Shown: positions 34,059 to 44,357, counted from the stretch's first letter. The stretch: DNA of 64,000 nucleotides from Alphaproteobacteria bacterium (GCA_030147745.1 JASBUS010000025.1:1-64000); one strand, 5' to 3'. A program made the numbers and translations. Notes: generated by a model from the letters alone, not told the origin.

Positions 34059-34192
34059 ATGGAAAAGATTTTGAATATGACACGTTACGGTTGACGGCTG
34101 ACGGCAGCGAGGTCTTTCTCCCCGCACACACACAAAAGTCTTCTGCTGTCGTCAGCTGTCCACCGAAGCAAGTCATATAAAATCTTTTTCAT
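34059..34192 (+). ncRNA. Long hairpin in the pnp leader
   Basis: The segment 34059-34108 pairs with 34145-34192. I traced it base by base: 34059-34072 with 34179-34192, a two-base bulge, 34075-34081 with 34172-34178, an interrupted stretch with three mismatches, 34088-34091 with 34162-34165, one mismatch, then 16 continuous pairs 34093-34108 with 34145-34160, two of them G-U. The apical loop is about 36 bases. It lies 36 bases before the pnp ATG. A long double strand here matches the known leader in E. coli, where RNase III cuts and PNPase then represses itself; the parallel is inferred. Confidence 0.8.
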
Positions 34193-34227
34193 TACAATAC
34201 GTTAAACAATGAAAAAGGAAAAACTAT

Positions 34228-36369
34228 ATGTTTAATATCTACCGCAAAGAACTAGACTTTGCAGGCCAGAAACTTGTCCTAGAAACTGGTAAAGTTGCAC
34301 GCCAAGCTGATGGCTGCGTGATTGCAACTCTAGGCGGCACATCCGTACTTTGTGCTGTAACTGGCAAAAAATCAGTTGCGGAAGGCCAAGACTTCTTCCC
34401 ACTTTCAGTACATTACATCGAAAAAGCATATGCTGCTGGTAAAATCCCAGGTGGCTTTTTCAAACGCGAAGGCCGTCCATCTGAAAAAGAAACACTTGTT
34501 TCTCGTTTGATCGACCGTCCGATTCGCCCATTATTCCCTAAAGGCTTCCTAAACGAAGTACAGGTTGTATGTACAGTTGTCTCACACGACATGATCAACG
34601 ACCCTGACATCGTGGCGATGATCGGTGCATCAGCAGCCCTTACAATTTCAGGCATTCCATTCATGGGCCCAATCGGCGGCGCACGCGTTGGTTACAAAGA
34701 TGGCGAGTTCATCCTTAACCCAACACTTGAGCAAATGGCGGGCAGCGAACTTGATTTGGTTGTTGCAGGTACGCAAGAAGGCGTATTGATGGTTGAATCA
34801 GAAGCAAACGAACTTTCAGAAGACATCATGTTGAACGCAGTTATGTTTGGTTGGAAAGGCTTCCAGCCTGTGATCGACACAATCATCGACCTTGCTGAAA
34901 TGTGCGCGAAAGAGCCTTGGGATCTCACAGAAGAAGACCCAGCAATCAAAAAGCTTGGTGAAGATATCAAAGCTGAATTTGCTGCACCTTTAACAGAAGC
35001 TTACAAAGAGCAAATCAAACTTGAGCGCCAAGCAAAAGTAAGTGCCCTTCGTGACCAAGCGATTGAAAAATTCGCAAATGAAGAAGCTGGCATCGGCGCA
35101 GAAGTTGTTACAGCGAAATTCAAATCAGCTGAAGCTGACGTTGTTCGTGGCGGCATCTTGAAAACAGGTGGTCGTATTGATGGTCGTAAGACTGTTGACG
35201 TTCGTCCGATTGTTGCTGAAGTTGGCATTCTTCCACGTGCACACGGCTCGGCTTTGTTCACACGTGGTGAAACACAGGCTTTGGTTGTCACAACATTGGG
35301 TACAGGCACAGATGAACAAATCATCGACGCTTTGGAAGGCGAATATAAAGAAAGCTTCATGCTGCACTATAACTTCCCTCCATACTCAGTTGGTGAATGT
35401 GGCCGTATGGGCGCAACAGGCCGTCGTGAGATTGGTCATGGTAAATTGGCATGGCGTGCGGTTCACCCACTTCTGCCAGCTGCTGAAGACTTCCCATACA
35501 CAATCCGCGCAGTATCAGAGATTACTGAATCAAACGGTTCATCATCTATGGCGACTGTTTGTGGTACATCACTTGCGTTGATGGATGCAGGCGTTCCTTT
35601 GAAAGCACCTGTTGCGGGTATCGCAATGGGCTTGATCAAAGAAGGTAACGAATTTGCTGTCTTGTCAGACATCCTTGGTGACGAAGATCACCTCGGCGAC
35701 ATGGACTTCAAAGTTGCTGGTACAAGCGCAGGTATCACATCACTTCAGATGGATATTAAAATCACATCAATCACTGAAGAAATCATGAAGATTGCTTTGG
35801 GCCAAGCGAAAGACGGCCGTCTGCACATTCTTAATGAAATGCAAAAAGCTATTTCTTCAGCACGTAGTGGTTTGTCTGAATTTGCCCCACAAATCAAAAC
35901 ATTGACAATCCCGACTGACAAAATCCGTGACGTTATCGGTACAGGCGGTAAAGTCATTCGTGAGATTATCGAGCTTACAGGCACAAAAATCGACATCGAA
36001 GATGATGGTACAATTAAAGTTGCCGCACCAGATGGCGCAGCGATTGAAAAAGCGGTCACAATGATCCGTAACATCACTGATGACCCTGAAGTTGGCCAAG
36101 TCTACAACGGTAAAGTTGTTAAAGTGGTTGAATTTGGTGCGTTTGTTAACTTCATGAACCGCGATGGTCTTGTTCACATTTCTGAACTTGAAAACCGCCG
36201 CGTTGCTAAAGTAACCGACGTAATCAACGAAGGTGACGAAGTGAAAGTTGTATTGCTTAACGTTGATGAGCGTGGCAAATACAAACTATCGATGAAACGC
36301 GTTAACCAAGAAACTGGCGCATTGATCGAAGACGACGCAGAAGACACAGCAGAAGCCGCATCAGCATAA
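34228..36369 (+). CDS. pnp: Polyribonucleotide nucleotidyltransferase (PNPase)
   Basis: Phosphorolytic 3'-5' exoribonuclease of the RNA degradosome. The 713-residue protein has two RNase PH-like domains ([22 protein letters not shown] in part near residue 80; [12 protein letters not shown] and [19 protein letters not shown] near 430-500), a KH domain ([26 protein letters not shown] in part), and an S1 domain from about 625 ([20 protein letters not shown]). AAAAAGGA precedes the ATG. rpsO, its usual upstream neighbour, is absent here. Expression is probably governed by the leader hairpin. Confidence 0.98.
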   Translation: MFNIYRKELDFAGQKLVLETGKVARQADGCVIATLGGTSVLCAVTGKKSVAEGQDFFPLSVHYIEKAYAAGKIPGGFFKREGRPSEKETLVSRLIDRPIRPLFPKGFLNEVQVVCTVVSHDMINDPDIVAMIGASAALTISGIPFMGPIGGARVGYKDGEFILNPTLEQMAGSELDLVVAGTQEGVLMVESEANELSEDIMLNAVMFGWKGFQPVIDTIIDLAEMCAKEPWDLTEEDPAIKKLGEDIKAEFAAPLTEAYKEQIKLERQAKVSALRDQAIEKFANEEAGIGAEVVTAKFKSAEADVVRGGILKTGGRIDGRKTVDVRPIVAEVGILPRAHGSALFTRGETQALVVTTLGTGTDEQIIDALEGEYKESFMLHYNFPPYSVGECGRMGATGRREIGHGKLAWRAVHPLLPAAEDFPYTIRAVSEITESNGSSSMATVCGTSLALMDAGVPLKAPVAGIAMGLIKEGNEFAVLSDILGDEDHLGDMDFKVAGTSAGITSLQMDIKITSITEEIMKIALGQAKDGRLHILNEMQKAISSARSGLSEFAPQIKTLTIPTDKIRDVIGTGGKVIREIIELTGTKIDIEDDGTIKVAAPDGAAIEKAVTMIRNITDDPEVGQVYNGKVVKVVEFGAFVNFMNRDGLVHISELENRRVAKVTDVINEGDEVKVVLLNVDERGKYKLSMKRVNQETGALIEDDAEDTAEAASA

Positions 36370-36396
36370 TTGCCCGCGACACTGCATAAATAAACG

Positions 36397-36426
36397 AAAG
36401 GCTGCTTTTATGAAGCAGCCCTTTTT
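36397..36426 (+). terminator. Rho-independent terminator after pnp
   Basis: GGCTGCTT (36400-36407) pairs with AAGCAGCC (36413-36420), followed by a five-T run. It begins about 30 bases after the stop. Confidence 0.9.
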
Positions 36427-36446
36427 AATGCCTATCTTGTCCGTAT

Positions 36447-37523
36447 TTAATGAATAATATTTTGCATTTCTTTGCGGTAGTCTGATGGCGATTTGCCTGT
36501 CAGCTCCTTAAACACACGGTTAAATGTCGCGCTAGAGCTAAACCCTGCCTCTTCTGCAATATTTTGTATCGGCGCATCGGTTTCCGCGATCAAGGCCATC
36601 GCATCTTTAACACGCAGGCTGTTAATCAATTGCGGGACGGATTTATTATAATGCGCACTAACCAAACGTGAGAGTAGTCCTTCAGAGATTTTAAGCTCCT
36701 GCGCTAGGCTTGTACGCGTCAGGCTTGTCTCCTGATAGATTTTATCGACATCCATGAGTGTGATCAACGCAGACAGCGCCTCTTGCTCAGCGGGGCTTAA
36801 TGGCGCGTCAACAGGACTTGTTTTGGATGCCGCTTTATCTTGCACAAAGAAGGCCTGCGGATAGATACGGAACAAGCTAGTCGATGCCAAATACACAAAG
36901 ACGTTACAGATAATCAAACGCAACATATTCCAAATATTATCCTGAAATGCCCCAAGAACTTCCAAGAACATCCCGCCTATGAACAAAACATTGAAAAAGA
37001 TCAACGCCATAGACAACCAATAACGGTCATTGCCCGCATTTTGTTTGTTATTATATAAAGATGATAGCAAATCGCGCTTGATCCAAAGGCCGAGCAACGT
37101 CAACGCGCCAAAGACAACACTAATGATTGGCAGATATTCACGGTAAACTTGATCTTGGAATTTCGCGTCTGCAACGAAAAGCGCATAAAGCGTCAAAGGC
37201 AAGAGCAGCACAGTATAATAACCAAGCTGCGGTAAATTCGGCATACGCGCCAAATTCACGATCAAGAGCACACTCAATGCAGGGACACTCGCCCAAAGGA
37301 AGAAGGCAAGCCAATTAAAAAGTTGCGTATTTTCTGCCATAAAGACCGCGGCAAATTCAGCGTAAAACGCGCCGCCAATCACAAGAAAATATAAAACTGG
37401 AATTAACGCATGCGTAATATGGCCAGAACGAAACGCCATATAAACCAACACCGACACAGTTTGCACCAAGCCAATGATGGCGAGCATATCAAATAATGTA
37501 AAACGAAGGCTCTCTAACATCAT
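36447..37523 (-). CDS. Membrane-bound AraC-family transcription regulator
   Basis: A 358-residue regulator with seven hydrophobic helices in the first 230 residues (FTLFDMLAIIGLVQTVSVLVY onward), then an AraC/XylS DNA-binding domain (about 255-358): LAQELKISEGLLSRLVSAH and FSSSATFNRVFKELTGKSPSDYRKEM, two helix-turn-helix units in standard spacing. Such proteins sense membrane-associated or external signals and act directly on DNA. It is the last gene of the 16-kb pilus-locus strand and may control it, though that is inference from position. Confidence 0.9.
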   Translation of the reverse strand: MMLESLRFTLFDMLAIIGLVQTVSVLVYMAFRSGHITHALIPVLYFLVIGGAFYAEFAAVFMAENTQLFNWLAFFLWASVPALSVLLIVNLARMPNLPQLGYYTVLLLPLTLYALFVADAKFQDQVYREYLPIISVVFGALTLLGLWIKRDLLSSLYNNKQNAGNDRYWLSMALIFFNVLFIGGMFLEVLGAFQDNIWNMLRLIICNVFVYLASTSLFRIYPQAFFVQDKAASKTSPVDAPLSPAEQEALSALITLMDVDKIYQETSLTRTSLAQELKISEGLLSRLVSAHYNKSVPQLINSLRVKDAMALIAETDAPIQNIAEEAGFSSSATFNRVFKELTGKSPSDYRKEMQNIIH

Positions 37524-37536
37524 GGCTTATTATACG

Positions 37537-38274
37537 CTATTTCGTGTCCTGACATAAGGGATGAATGGATGCTTCTTCTTTGCTCAAAATCCGTGTACAT
37601 AAATAATCAACCATGAAATTTACTTCATTCGGGTGCATATCTTCCGCCCCTTCTTGCAATAAACGAATGGTCATTTCATAAGCACCTTGCTTATCCCCCT
37701 GCTCCATCTTAATAAAGGATGGCATATTTTTAGCCCAGCTTGGCAGCTCAATACCTTGGTTTTGTAGATTTGAAAGTTCATAAGATAGCGCCAAAGCCTT
37801 ATCCAAATCCTTTTGCTTGTGACGCGCAAGGAAGATGGCATTTACAAGCCATCGCCATTTTTTATGATCAGCGGCATCGCGCAAGCCAATTTTACGCAAA
37901 TACTCAATCACGTAATCTAACTGCTGTTTATTATCCGTCGCTGAATAATAATAAGACACCAGCATGGGCACAAAAGATGATTTAGGATCCAGATGATCCA
38001 TCACATCAAACCATTTGGATAATTCGCCATAATCTAAATCACGCAGCGGCGTTACATCACCGCCTTGGTCGCCCATATTTTGAAACGTCACGCCATAGGC
38101 GCGATAAGCAAGCTGGCTATCCCCCAATGTTAAACTGGCGCTTGTGGCAACTTTTGGCGCAGGCGGGACATTAAACCAGCGCGGCTTCATATGACGCGTT
38201 TGGTTCCAAAGCACTAACTGCACCGCAAACACGGCAATCAATAATATGGAGACAATACGAAGAGACTTATCCAT
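37537..38274 (-). CDS. Membrane-anchored helical-repeat protein (245 aa)
   Basis: A signal anchor (IVSILLIAVFAVQLVLW, residues 6-22) leads into a periplasmic region that is all-helical and TPR-like (SSFVPMLVSYYYSATDN, QLDYVIEYLRKIGLRDA, DLDKALALSYELSNLQ, GAYEMTIRLLQEGAED). A specific family is not recognised. It starts 14 bases after the ABC permease gene and precedes the AraC regulator, so it most likely belongs to the same locus and could support the transporter or pilus machinery. Confidence 0.7.
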   Translation of the reverse strand: MDKSLRIVSILLIAVFAVQLVLWNQTRHMKPRWFNVPPAPKVATSASLTLGDSQLAYRAYGVTFQNMGDQGGDVTPLRDLDYGELSKWFDVMDHLDPKSSFVPMLVSYYYSATDNKQQLDYVIEYLRKIGLRDAADHKKWRWLVNAIFLARHKQKDLDKALALSYELSNLQNQGIELPSWAKNMPSFIKMEQGDKQGAYEMTIRLLQEGAEDMHPNEVNFMVDYLCTRILSKEEASIHPLCQDTK

Positions 38275-38288
38275 GATGAAAGCCTCCC

Positions 38289-39050
38289 TTAAAATTCGCG
38301 GCGCGTAAGATCAAATATTGCTGCGAGCAATAACAAAGGAATAATCACTAAACCATGCGCAATTGATAATGCACAGGCCTGCATATCCTGCACACCATAA
38401 ACAAGCCAGCTTGTTTGGGTAAGCAGGTCAAGACGCGGAATAAACATCGATATAGCATTAAACAGCATATTCAAAAATTCACCGCCCGGTAAATCAACAC
38501 CAGATTCCGATATACCTAACAGCTGCCCCATCATACGCGAGAAAACATAAAATCCCATCGTGGCCAAGGCACTGCCTGCTGCACTGGTAATCACCATAGA
38601 GAAAAACAGCGCCGCATGAACGACCACCAATAATTCAACGACAAAACTTGTGCACCATAATGCATATGACGCACTGAAAGCATCATAAACCACGAAACCA
38701 ACGGCCAATGTCGCACATAATGCGAAGAAAAAAGCGACAACGGATAATGCAAAAGCATTCGCCAAAACAAATCCGGCACGTGAAATTGGGCGTGATAACA
38801 AATATTCAATTTCGCGATTTTCAAATAAGCGGCGTACATAAAAACACACAAAAAGGACAATGCCAATCACAGCGAATAAACGCATGCTTCCGCCCATAAA
38901 CACAACGGCAAAAATTTCTTTTTCAACCGCAACGGCAGATGACATGAAAATAGACATGCATATAGCTAATACAAACGTGACCGTCATAATCCAAATTAAA
39001 CGGTCACGCTTTGCAGCTTTTAATGTGTAATTAATAAGTGGTAACGACAT
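38289..39050 (-). CDS. ABC-2 type transporter permease
   Basis: A 253-residue integral membrane protein with six hydrophobic helices and the ABC-2 signature LLSRPISRAGFVLANAFAL near residue 95, as in NosY/GldF-like permeases. Its likely partner ATPase is encoded at 45720-46439 in the same orientation, 6.7 kb upstream and separated by pilus genes. An ABC exporter embedded in a pilus locus is unusual. No substrate can be assigned. Confidence 0.82.
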   Translation of the reverse strand: MSLPLINYTLKAAKRDRLIWIMTVTFVLAICMSIFMSSAVAVEKEIFAVVFMGGSMRLFAVIGIVLFVCFYVRRLFENREIEYLLSRPISRAGFVLANAFALSVVAFFFALCATLAVGFVVYDAFSASYALWCTSFVVELLVVVHAALFFSMVITSAAGSALATMGFYVFSRMMGQLLGISESGVDLPGGEFLNMLFNAISMFIPRLDLLTQTSWLVYGVQDMQACALSIAHGLVIIPLLLLAAIFDLTRREF

Positions 39051-39082
39051 TATTCCTATTTAGCAAAGAAGTTACACAGCAC

Positions 39083-40945
39083 TTAAAGTTTCAATGGACG
39101 GCGGTCCTGAGAAAATGTGCGGTAGAAGTCTTTGTCCGTATTGTGGATTGTGTCACCTGCTTTATCAATGATTGTCGCCTTCAAGAAGATGATCAACTCA
39201 GTCTTCTGAATACGGTCATTGTGGTTTTTAAACATTGAGCCAAATAATGGTAACTCACCCAATACAGGCACGCCATTTTCTTCAGACACTGTGCGGTCTT
39301 CAAGCAAACCACCAAGGATGGCAACATCACCAGATGGGATGCTAATCACAGAATCCATTTCCTGTACACTAACGATTGGAACCTGAGAGGTAATACCTGT
39401 CACATCAGCGCCATCTGCTTCAGCTTGCGCAGCTGACAACAATACGCCTGGATCTTCAACAAAGTTCTCAATACGCGTAATTGTTGGACGGACGGACAAT
39501 GAAACTTCACGGCTATCCAAATCAATAGATGGCATAACGTTAATCAACACACCTTCAGGCACTGTACGAATTTGTGAATCCGTTTCAATTTGTGTCACAC
39601 CTTCGTCCGTTGTTGTATCGATATCAATTTCGAAGTAAACCGTGTTTTCCGCAACGTTCAAAACAGCCGCTTGGTTATTGAGCACAGTCAGGCGTGGGCT
39701 AGCTAATGCATGCACTGTACCAAAGCGAGAGATCGCATCAACAACAGCGCTCAAATCATTACCTGTATAGCTTAACTGGAAGTTTGATGCACTTGGCGGG
39801 CTAAGTGGACCACGTGCTGTACCACCAGATGTGCTGAACTGAAGCCCCATCTCACCAGAGAAGAAACCACCAACTTTATTCCAGTCGATGCCTGCTGAAA
39901 ATTCATCAGTTAAGCTAACTTGAAGAACTTTTGCTTCGATCAACACCTGTGAAGATACTGAACGCTTTAGCTCTTTAAGATAAGAAGCCACTTCCTTATG
40001 CTGTTTCTCGTTCGCGAAAATCGATACAAGGCCAGCTTGTTTGTTAATTGTGAAGCTTGGCGTAAAGCTAACCGCATTCGCACTTGCCGCTGATGATGGC
40101 AAAGATTGAATACGCAAAACTGGTGTTGGGCGCTGCGCATCAAACGCATCAGCCGACAATTCTGCGCTTGGGTTACCGCCAACAGATTCAGCGGGGACTG
40201 GCGCAATAACTGGCGGTGTTGTCTGTGCGATATTTAATGCAGGGTCAGCCGCGGTACGCAATGTATTTACGGTAGAGTTCGAATCAAGGATCTGTGCCAA
40301 GTTTTCATCTAGAGTTTCCCAAAAATCAGCAGATGCCTCAGAAGTCACACCAAAGCTAGACCCTGTATTTGCACCTTCACCTGAGACAACAGAAACATCT
40401 GTGCTCATGGATGATTTGCTTTCACGAAGCAAGTTCAAATAATCAATTTTATAGCTTTTTGAATATGGTGTATCCAATTCAACACGAATTGAGTCATCAT
40501 CAAATTTATGGCGCAGGCCAGCAATCTCAGAAATACGACCCATAACAATATCAAGTGGTTTATTACGCGCTGTAAAAATAATCGAGCCGCTAATACGTGG
40601 ATCAAGCTCAATGTCATAACCAGCCTCCTTCGCCATTTCAAACAGCGCATCACGAAGCGGAACATTTTGGTTTAAGGACACAGATACGATCGGCATAGGC
40701 TTAAAATCGCTCGCATCGGACATAACATAATTTTCAAGTTCAGGAACACCCGCATCCAATTCATCTGGCAAATCGACTTCGCGTGGTGACATTGCATCTC
40801 GGTAATCTTGGAACTCAAGACCGGTGCTACGATCCGTTTTAGTGTGATTATTCGCCAAGTCACAACCACCGAGCCCTAACAAGGCTGTTGTTGTCATGAT
40901 CAGGGATAGTTTTGCGAAAGCGCTAATTTTCTTAGTTGAAGACAT
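39083..40945 (-). CDS. mshL: MshL/PilQ-type secretin, outer-membrane lipoprotein
   Basis: Forms the outer-membrane pore for pilus or secretion traffic. The 620-residue protein begins with a lipoprotein signal (LSLIMTTTALLGLGGC, lipobox LGGC near residue 25). A secretin N0-like STN domain follows near residue 90 (PLRDALFEMAKEAGYDIELDP), then repeat modules. The conserved secretin C-domain is from about 330: SQVLIEAKVLQVSLTDEFSAGIDW and VPIVSVQEMDSVISIPSGDVAILGGLLEDR, then LPLFGSMF. I start at ATG 40945; a GTG four codons upstream is less likely. MshL is named by resemblance and the surrounding genes. Confidence 0.92.
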   Translation of the reverse strand: MSSTKKISAFAKLSLIMTTTALLGLGGCDLANNHTKTDRSTGLEFQDYRDAMSPREVDLPDELDAGVPELENYVMSDASDFKPMPIVSVSLNQNVPLRDALFEMAKEAGYDIELDPRISGSIIFTARNKPLDIVMGRISEIAGLRHKFDDDSIRVELDTPYSKSYKIDYLNLLRESKSSMSTDVSVVSGEGANTGSSFGVTSEASADFWETLDENLAQILDSNSTVNTLRTAADPALNIAQTTPPVIAPVPAESVGGNPSAELSADAFDAQRPTPVLRIQSLPSSAASANAVSFTPSFTINKQAGLVSIFANEKQHKEVASYLKELKRSVSSQVLIEAKVLQVSLTDEFSAGIDWNKVGGFFSGEMGLQFSTSGGTARGPLSPPSASNFQLSYTGNDLSAVVDAISRFGTVHALASPRLTVLNNQAAVLNVAENTVYFEIDIDTTTDEGVTQIETDSQIRTVPEGVLINVMPSIDLDSREVSLSVRPTITRIENFVEDPGVLLSAAQAEADGADVTGITSQVPIVSVQEMDSVISIPSGDVAILGGLLEDRTVSEENGVPVLGELPLFGSMFKNHNDRIQKTELIIFLKATIIDKAGDTIHNTDKDFYRTFSQDRRPLKL

Positions 40946-41013
40946 TCGGAAACTCACTTTTTAAGACTTTATAGAGTAAGACAGGAACTAATCACTCAGA
41001 ATACGGATCAGAT

Positions 41014-41040
41014 ATGATTCGGCATACTATACAGAATCAT
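41014..41040. repeat. Inverted repeat ahead of the secretin gene
   Basis: ATGATTC (41014-41020) and GAATCAT (41034-41040) are perfect inverted copies 13 bases apart, 70-95 bases before the secretin start. On the minus strand the centre contains TATAGT, a possible -10, so it could be an operator; no good -35 was found. Confidence 0.4.
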
Positions 41041-41130
41041 GATTTTATTTTGCTTGTTTTTAACCTTTTAGGCAAGGGCTGAAATTGCGATTTATCAATT
41101 AAAGCACAACCTAGAGAGATGTAAGCGGCT

Positions 41131-42258
41131 TTAATCAGAAATTTTTAGGCGTGATGTATCAAGATTTGTCAGCCCGACATCCGTATTCCCCAAACGCATC
41201 TGTTGTATTTTAAGGCGAACATCATTAGCAATATCCGCATGAGCGATAGCGATCTCTTCGGATATAATCCCGCGGCTATACAAATTAAGCAGCGATTGGT
41301 CGAATGTACACATGCCCATATTTATGTTCTGCGCGATGACCTCAGGAATTTTGCCAACTTTATTTTGCTCGATCAAATCTTTTATCAAGCCTTCATTAAT
41401 CAAAATCTCCATCGCAACAGTCATGCCGCCTGTAATTGTTGGCACAAGACGCTGTGATACGATTGCACGTAAATTCATAGCCAAAGATGCGCGGATTTGA
41501 TCGTGACGGTCTTCAGGGAACATATTCACAATACGTTCAATACCCTGATAAGAGTTATTGGTGTGTAATGTTGATAGACACAAATGGCCCGTTTCTGCCG
41601 TTGCGAGCGCCTGCTCCATCACTTCACGGTCACGCGCCTCTCCCACCAACACAACATCGGGGCGTTGACGCAGCGCATTTTTCAAGGCCACAGCATAATT
41701 TTCCGTATCCACACCAACTTCGCGCTGCGTAACCACGCATTTCTTATGCTCGTGATAATATTCAATCGGGTCTTCAATCGTAATAATATGGCCGGGGCGG
41801 CTTTCATTACGGTGGTTAAGCATCGCCGCCAAAGTTGTCGACTTACCTGAGCCTGTTTGACCCGTAACCAAAATAAGACCACGCTTTGTTAACGCCAAAT
41901 CCTTTAAAAGCATTGGGATTTGCAGCTCTTCAAAACTAGGAATTTCAGTTTTCACGCGGCGAATAACTAAACCGGGTGTTTGCTTTTGACGGAAAACGTT
42001 TAAACGAAAACGCCCATATTTTCCCATATCTAGGGATGTATTAAGCTCTTTATCTGTTTCATATTCACGGCGTTGACGGTTGGTTAAAACCATACCAAGG
42101 ATCTCATTCAAATCCTTAACATCAAGCTTATGCTCTTCGATATTTATGATACGGTCATCAACACGTATGGTTGGCGGGAAGCCCTGCGTGAGATATAAAT
42201 CACTGGCATCATGCTCAGCCATAGCCTTGAGATAGTTGAATATAACAGGTACGCTCAA
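41131..42258 (-). CDS. pilU: PilU-type pilus retraction ATPase
   Basis: A 375-residue hexameric ATPase that assists pilus retraction. Walker A GQTGSGKSTT near residue 130, the Asp box TIEDPIEYYHEHKK, Walker B region RQRPDVVLVGEARDREVMEQALATAETGH in parts and STLHTNNSYQGIERI show PilT family membership. The closing sequence and lower similarity to the MDIT lead of PilT identify it as PilU. Its ATG overlaps the pilT stop (ATGA), so they are coupled. Confidence 0.93.
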   Translation of the reverse strand: MSVPVIFNYLKAMAEHDASDLYLTQGFPPTIRVDDRIINIEEHKLDVKDLNEILGMVLTNRQRREYETDKELNTSLDMGKYGRFRLNVFRQKQTPGLVIRRVKTEIPSFEELQIPMLLKDLALTKRGLILVTGQTGSGKSTTLAAMLNHRNESRPGHIITIEDPIEYYHEHKKCVVTQREVGVDTENYAVALKNALRQRPDVVLVGEARDREVMEQALATAETGHLCLSTLHTNNSYQGIERIVNMFPEDRHDQIRASLAMNLRAIVSQRLVPTITGGMTVAMEILINEGLIKDLIEQNKVGKIPEVIAQNINMGMCTFDQSLLNLYSRGIISEEIAIAHADIANDVRLKIQQMRLGNTDVGLTNLDTSRLKISD

Positions 42259-43409
42259 AACGAATATCCTTCTTCAATCGTCGCTTTATCATCGCCCCCA
42301 TCTGATGATTTCTTAGAGCCTGCAGACAAATCATTTGCGTTTGGAACGTCATCGTCATCATCAAAATCATTTTCTTCATCAGAAGCTTTAAGCAAGGCAC
42401 GGCGCGCTTCACTGCGTGAAATAATGCCGCCTTCAGCAAGGTTCTTAATCGCCTCTTCCATTGTGACCATGCCATAACGCGCACCAGTCTGCATCATCGA
42501 ATACATTTGCGCGATTTGGTTTTCACGAATCAAGTTACGCACCGCATTCGTACCCACCAAAATTTCAAACGCACCCACACGGCCTGTGCCATCCGCGCGC
42601 TTCAATAGTGTTTGCGCAACAACGCCCTGCAATGAACCCGAAAGCATCGCACGCACCATTTCTTTATCGCCCGATTCAAACACGTCAATAATACGGTCAA
42701 TCGTCTTAGCCGCAGAGTTCGCGTGCAATGTACCAAAGACCAAGTGACCTGTTTCAGCAGCGGTCAACGCCAGAGAGATTGTTTCGTGGTCACGCATCTC
42801 ACCAACCAGAATAACATCAGGGTCTTCACGAAGCGCTGACTTCAAGGCACGATTAAAGCTATGCGTATCCGTACCAACCTCACGATGGTTCACCAATGAC
42901 TTTTTAGATGTATGGAAAAATTCCACAGGATCTTCAACCGTCAGAATATGCTTACTAGTTGTTTGGTTAATATGGTTGATCATCGATGCCAATGTGGTCG
43001 ACTTACCAGAACCTGTCGGGCCCGTCACCAAGACAATCCCCTTCTCAAGCTCCGCAAAACGACGCATAACAGGCGGCAATTCTAATTCTTCCATAGTTGG
43101 GATATCTGATGGAATACTACGGAACACGGCCGCAGCACCTTCACGCGTGGTAAAGGCGTTCACACGGAAACGCGCTTTTTCACCGAAGGAAATCGCGAAA
43201 TCGATCTCCAATTCTTTTTCATACTCAGCGCGCTGCTCTTCCGTCATAATCGAAAACAGCATGGTACGAATATCATCACTCGCAAGCGGATCCATCTTAA
43301 CGCGTTTCATTTCACCATAGACACGCACAATCGGTGGCTGATTAGAGCTGATGTGCAAATCCGATGCGTTATTTTGCATTGAGAACGCAAGAAGTTGAGT
43401 AATATCCAA
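42255..43409 (-). CDS. pilT: PilT-type pilus retraction ATPase, TTG start
   Basis: Powers retraction of type IV pili. The protein has Walker A GPTGSGKSTTLASMINHIN, the Asp box TVEDPVEFFHTS and the PilT motif VFGTLHANSAAKT. Its last 50 residues are an acidic extension (DEENDFDDDDDVPNAND) not typical of PilT. The start is TTG at 43409, giving MDITQLLAFSMQNNASDLHIS, the canonical PilT N-terminus, with AGGAGG eight bases upstream. A longer frame from ATG 43472 adds 21 unconserved residues. It is coupled to pilU. Confidence 0.93.
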   Translation of the reverse strand: MDITQLLAFSMQNNASDLHISSNQPPIVRVYGEMKRVKMDPLASDDIRTMLFSIMTEEQRAEYEKELEIDFAISFGEKARFRVNAFTTREGAAAVFRSIPSDIPTMEELELPPVMRRFAELEKGIVLVTGPTGSGKSTTLASMINHINQTTSKHILTVEDPVEFFHTSKKSLVNHREVGTDTHSFNRALKSALREDPDVILVGEMRDHETISLALTAAETGHLVFGTLHANSAAKTIDRIIDVFESGDKEMVRAMLSGSLQGVVAQTLLKRADGTGRVGAFEILVGTNAVRNLIRENQIAQMYSMMQTGARYGMVTMEEAIKNLAEGGIISRSEARRALLKASDEENDFDDDDDVPNANDLSAGSKKSSDGGDDKATIEEGYSF

Positions 43410-43526
43410 GGCAGAGCCCTCCTTATATGGTGTCGGCGCGAAACGCTGAGAAGAATGCGCATTCTGGCGCATATACTAGAATATCATATTTTTAGAATGT
43501 AAAAACTCTCTTAATAAAAGTTACAT

Positions 43527-44354
43527 TCACTCATAAAAATACACGTAAATCGCATCTTTGAAAAGATAGCAAAGCACTAAGGCAATAATTAATGACGGGC
43601 CAAATGGAAAAATTGGCTTCTTATGACAGACGCGCAGCGCCCCACCATGCAATAAACCTAGGACGCCAGAAAGCATCATAAAGGCAGGCAAAATCAATCC
43701 GCCGAGCCACACGCCCGCCGCCATATAAAACTTCACATCCCCAAGCCCCAAAGCATCTTTGCGCAGAATCCGCGAAAAAATAAACCCAATAAAAAAGGCC
43801 ACAGCGCCATAAACAACAGAATCAAATAGCAGCCAGACAACATCACGGATACTCACGCCTGTACCATCAATGAAGAGACGCGCAATCACCCCGAACACAA
43901 ACAGCGCAAAAACTAAAACATTCGGCAAAATATAATGCTCAAGGTCAATAAATAGTAATGCGAGCAAAATCGGCAGCAAACATAATGCAAAAAACGCCTT
44001 AAAGCTCAGCCCCCAAGCCAAAAAGATTAAAACACTCAAAATGACACTAAGGCATTCAATAACGAAATATTTTGCGCCATAACTTGCACCACAATAACGG
44101 CATTTTCCGCGTAGACACAAAAATGAAAGCACTGGAAATAAATCCAAAAAGCCGAGCTGATGATTACAGGACGTACAATAGGATCGCGCAACACCTGAAT
44201 CTTTTCCGCCTTTTTTTGCACCTCGGCCAAAAGCAATGGGAATATTACGGGGCAAACGGTAAACAAGCGCTGTAGTAAAACTACCAAAAAGCCCCCCCAT
44301 GACAATGGAGAGGCTTAAAAGAATAATCATGTCAACGACCTGAAACAAAAGCAT
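43527..44354 (-). CDS. pilD: Prepilin peptidase / N-methyltransferase
   Basis: Cleaves the leader of type IV prepilins and pseudopilins and methylates the new N-terminus. The 275-residue membrane protein has the zinc ribbon CTSCN and CRYCG pairs near residues 60-90, then FIDLEHYILPN and GLGDVKFYMAAG, carrying the two catalytic aspartates. About eight membrane helices are present. The start is ATG 44354; a GTG at 44357 is in frame and directly before it. It follows the TPR gene with no gap. Its presence implies prepilin substrates elsewhere in the genome. Confidence 0.94.
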   Translation of the reverse strand: MLLFQVVDMIILLSLSIVMGGLFGSFTTALVYRLPRNIPIAFGRGAKKGGKDSGVARSYCTSCNHQLGFLDLFPVLSFLCLRGKCRYCGASYGAKYFVIECLSVILSVLIFLAWGLSFKAFFALCLLPILLALLFIDLEHYILPNVLVFALFVFGVIARLFIDGTGVSIRDVVWLLFDSVVYGAVAFFIGFIFSRILRKDALGLGDVKFYMAAGVWLGGLILPAFMMLSGVLGLLHGGALRVCHKKPIFPFGPSLIIALVLCYLFKDAIYVYFYE

Positions 44355-44357
44355 CAC

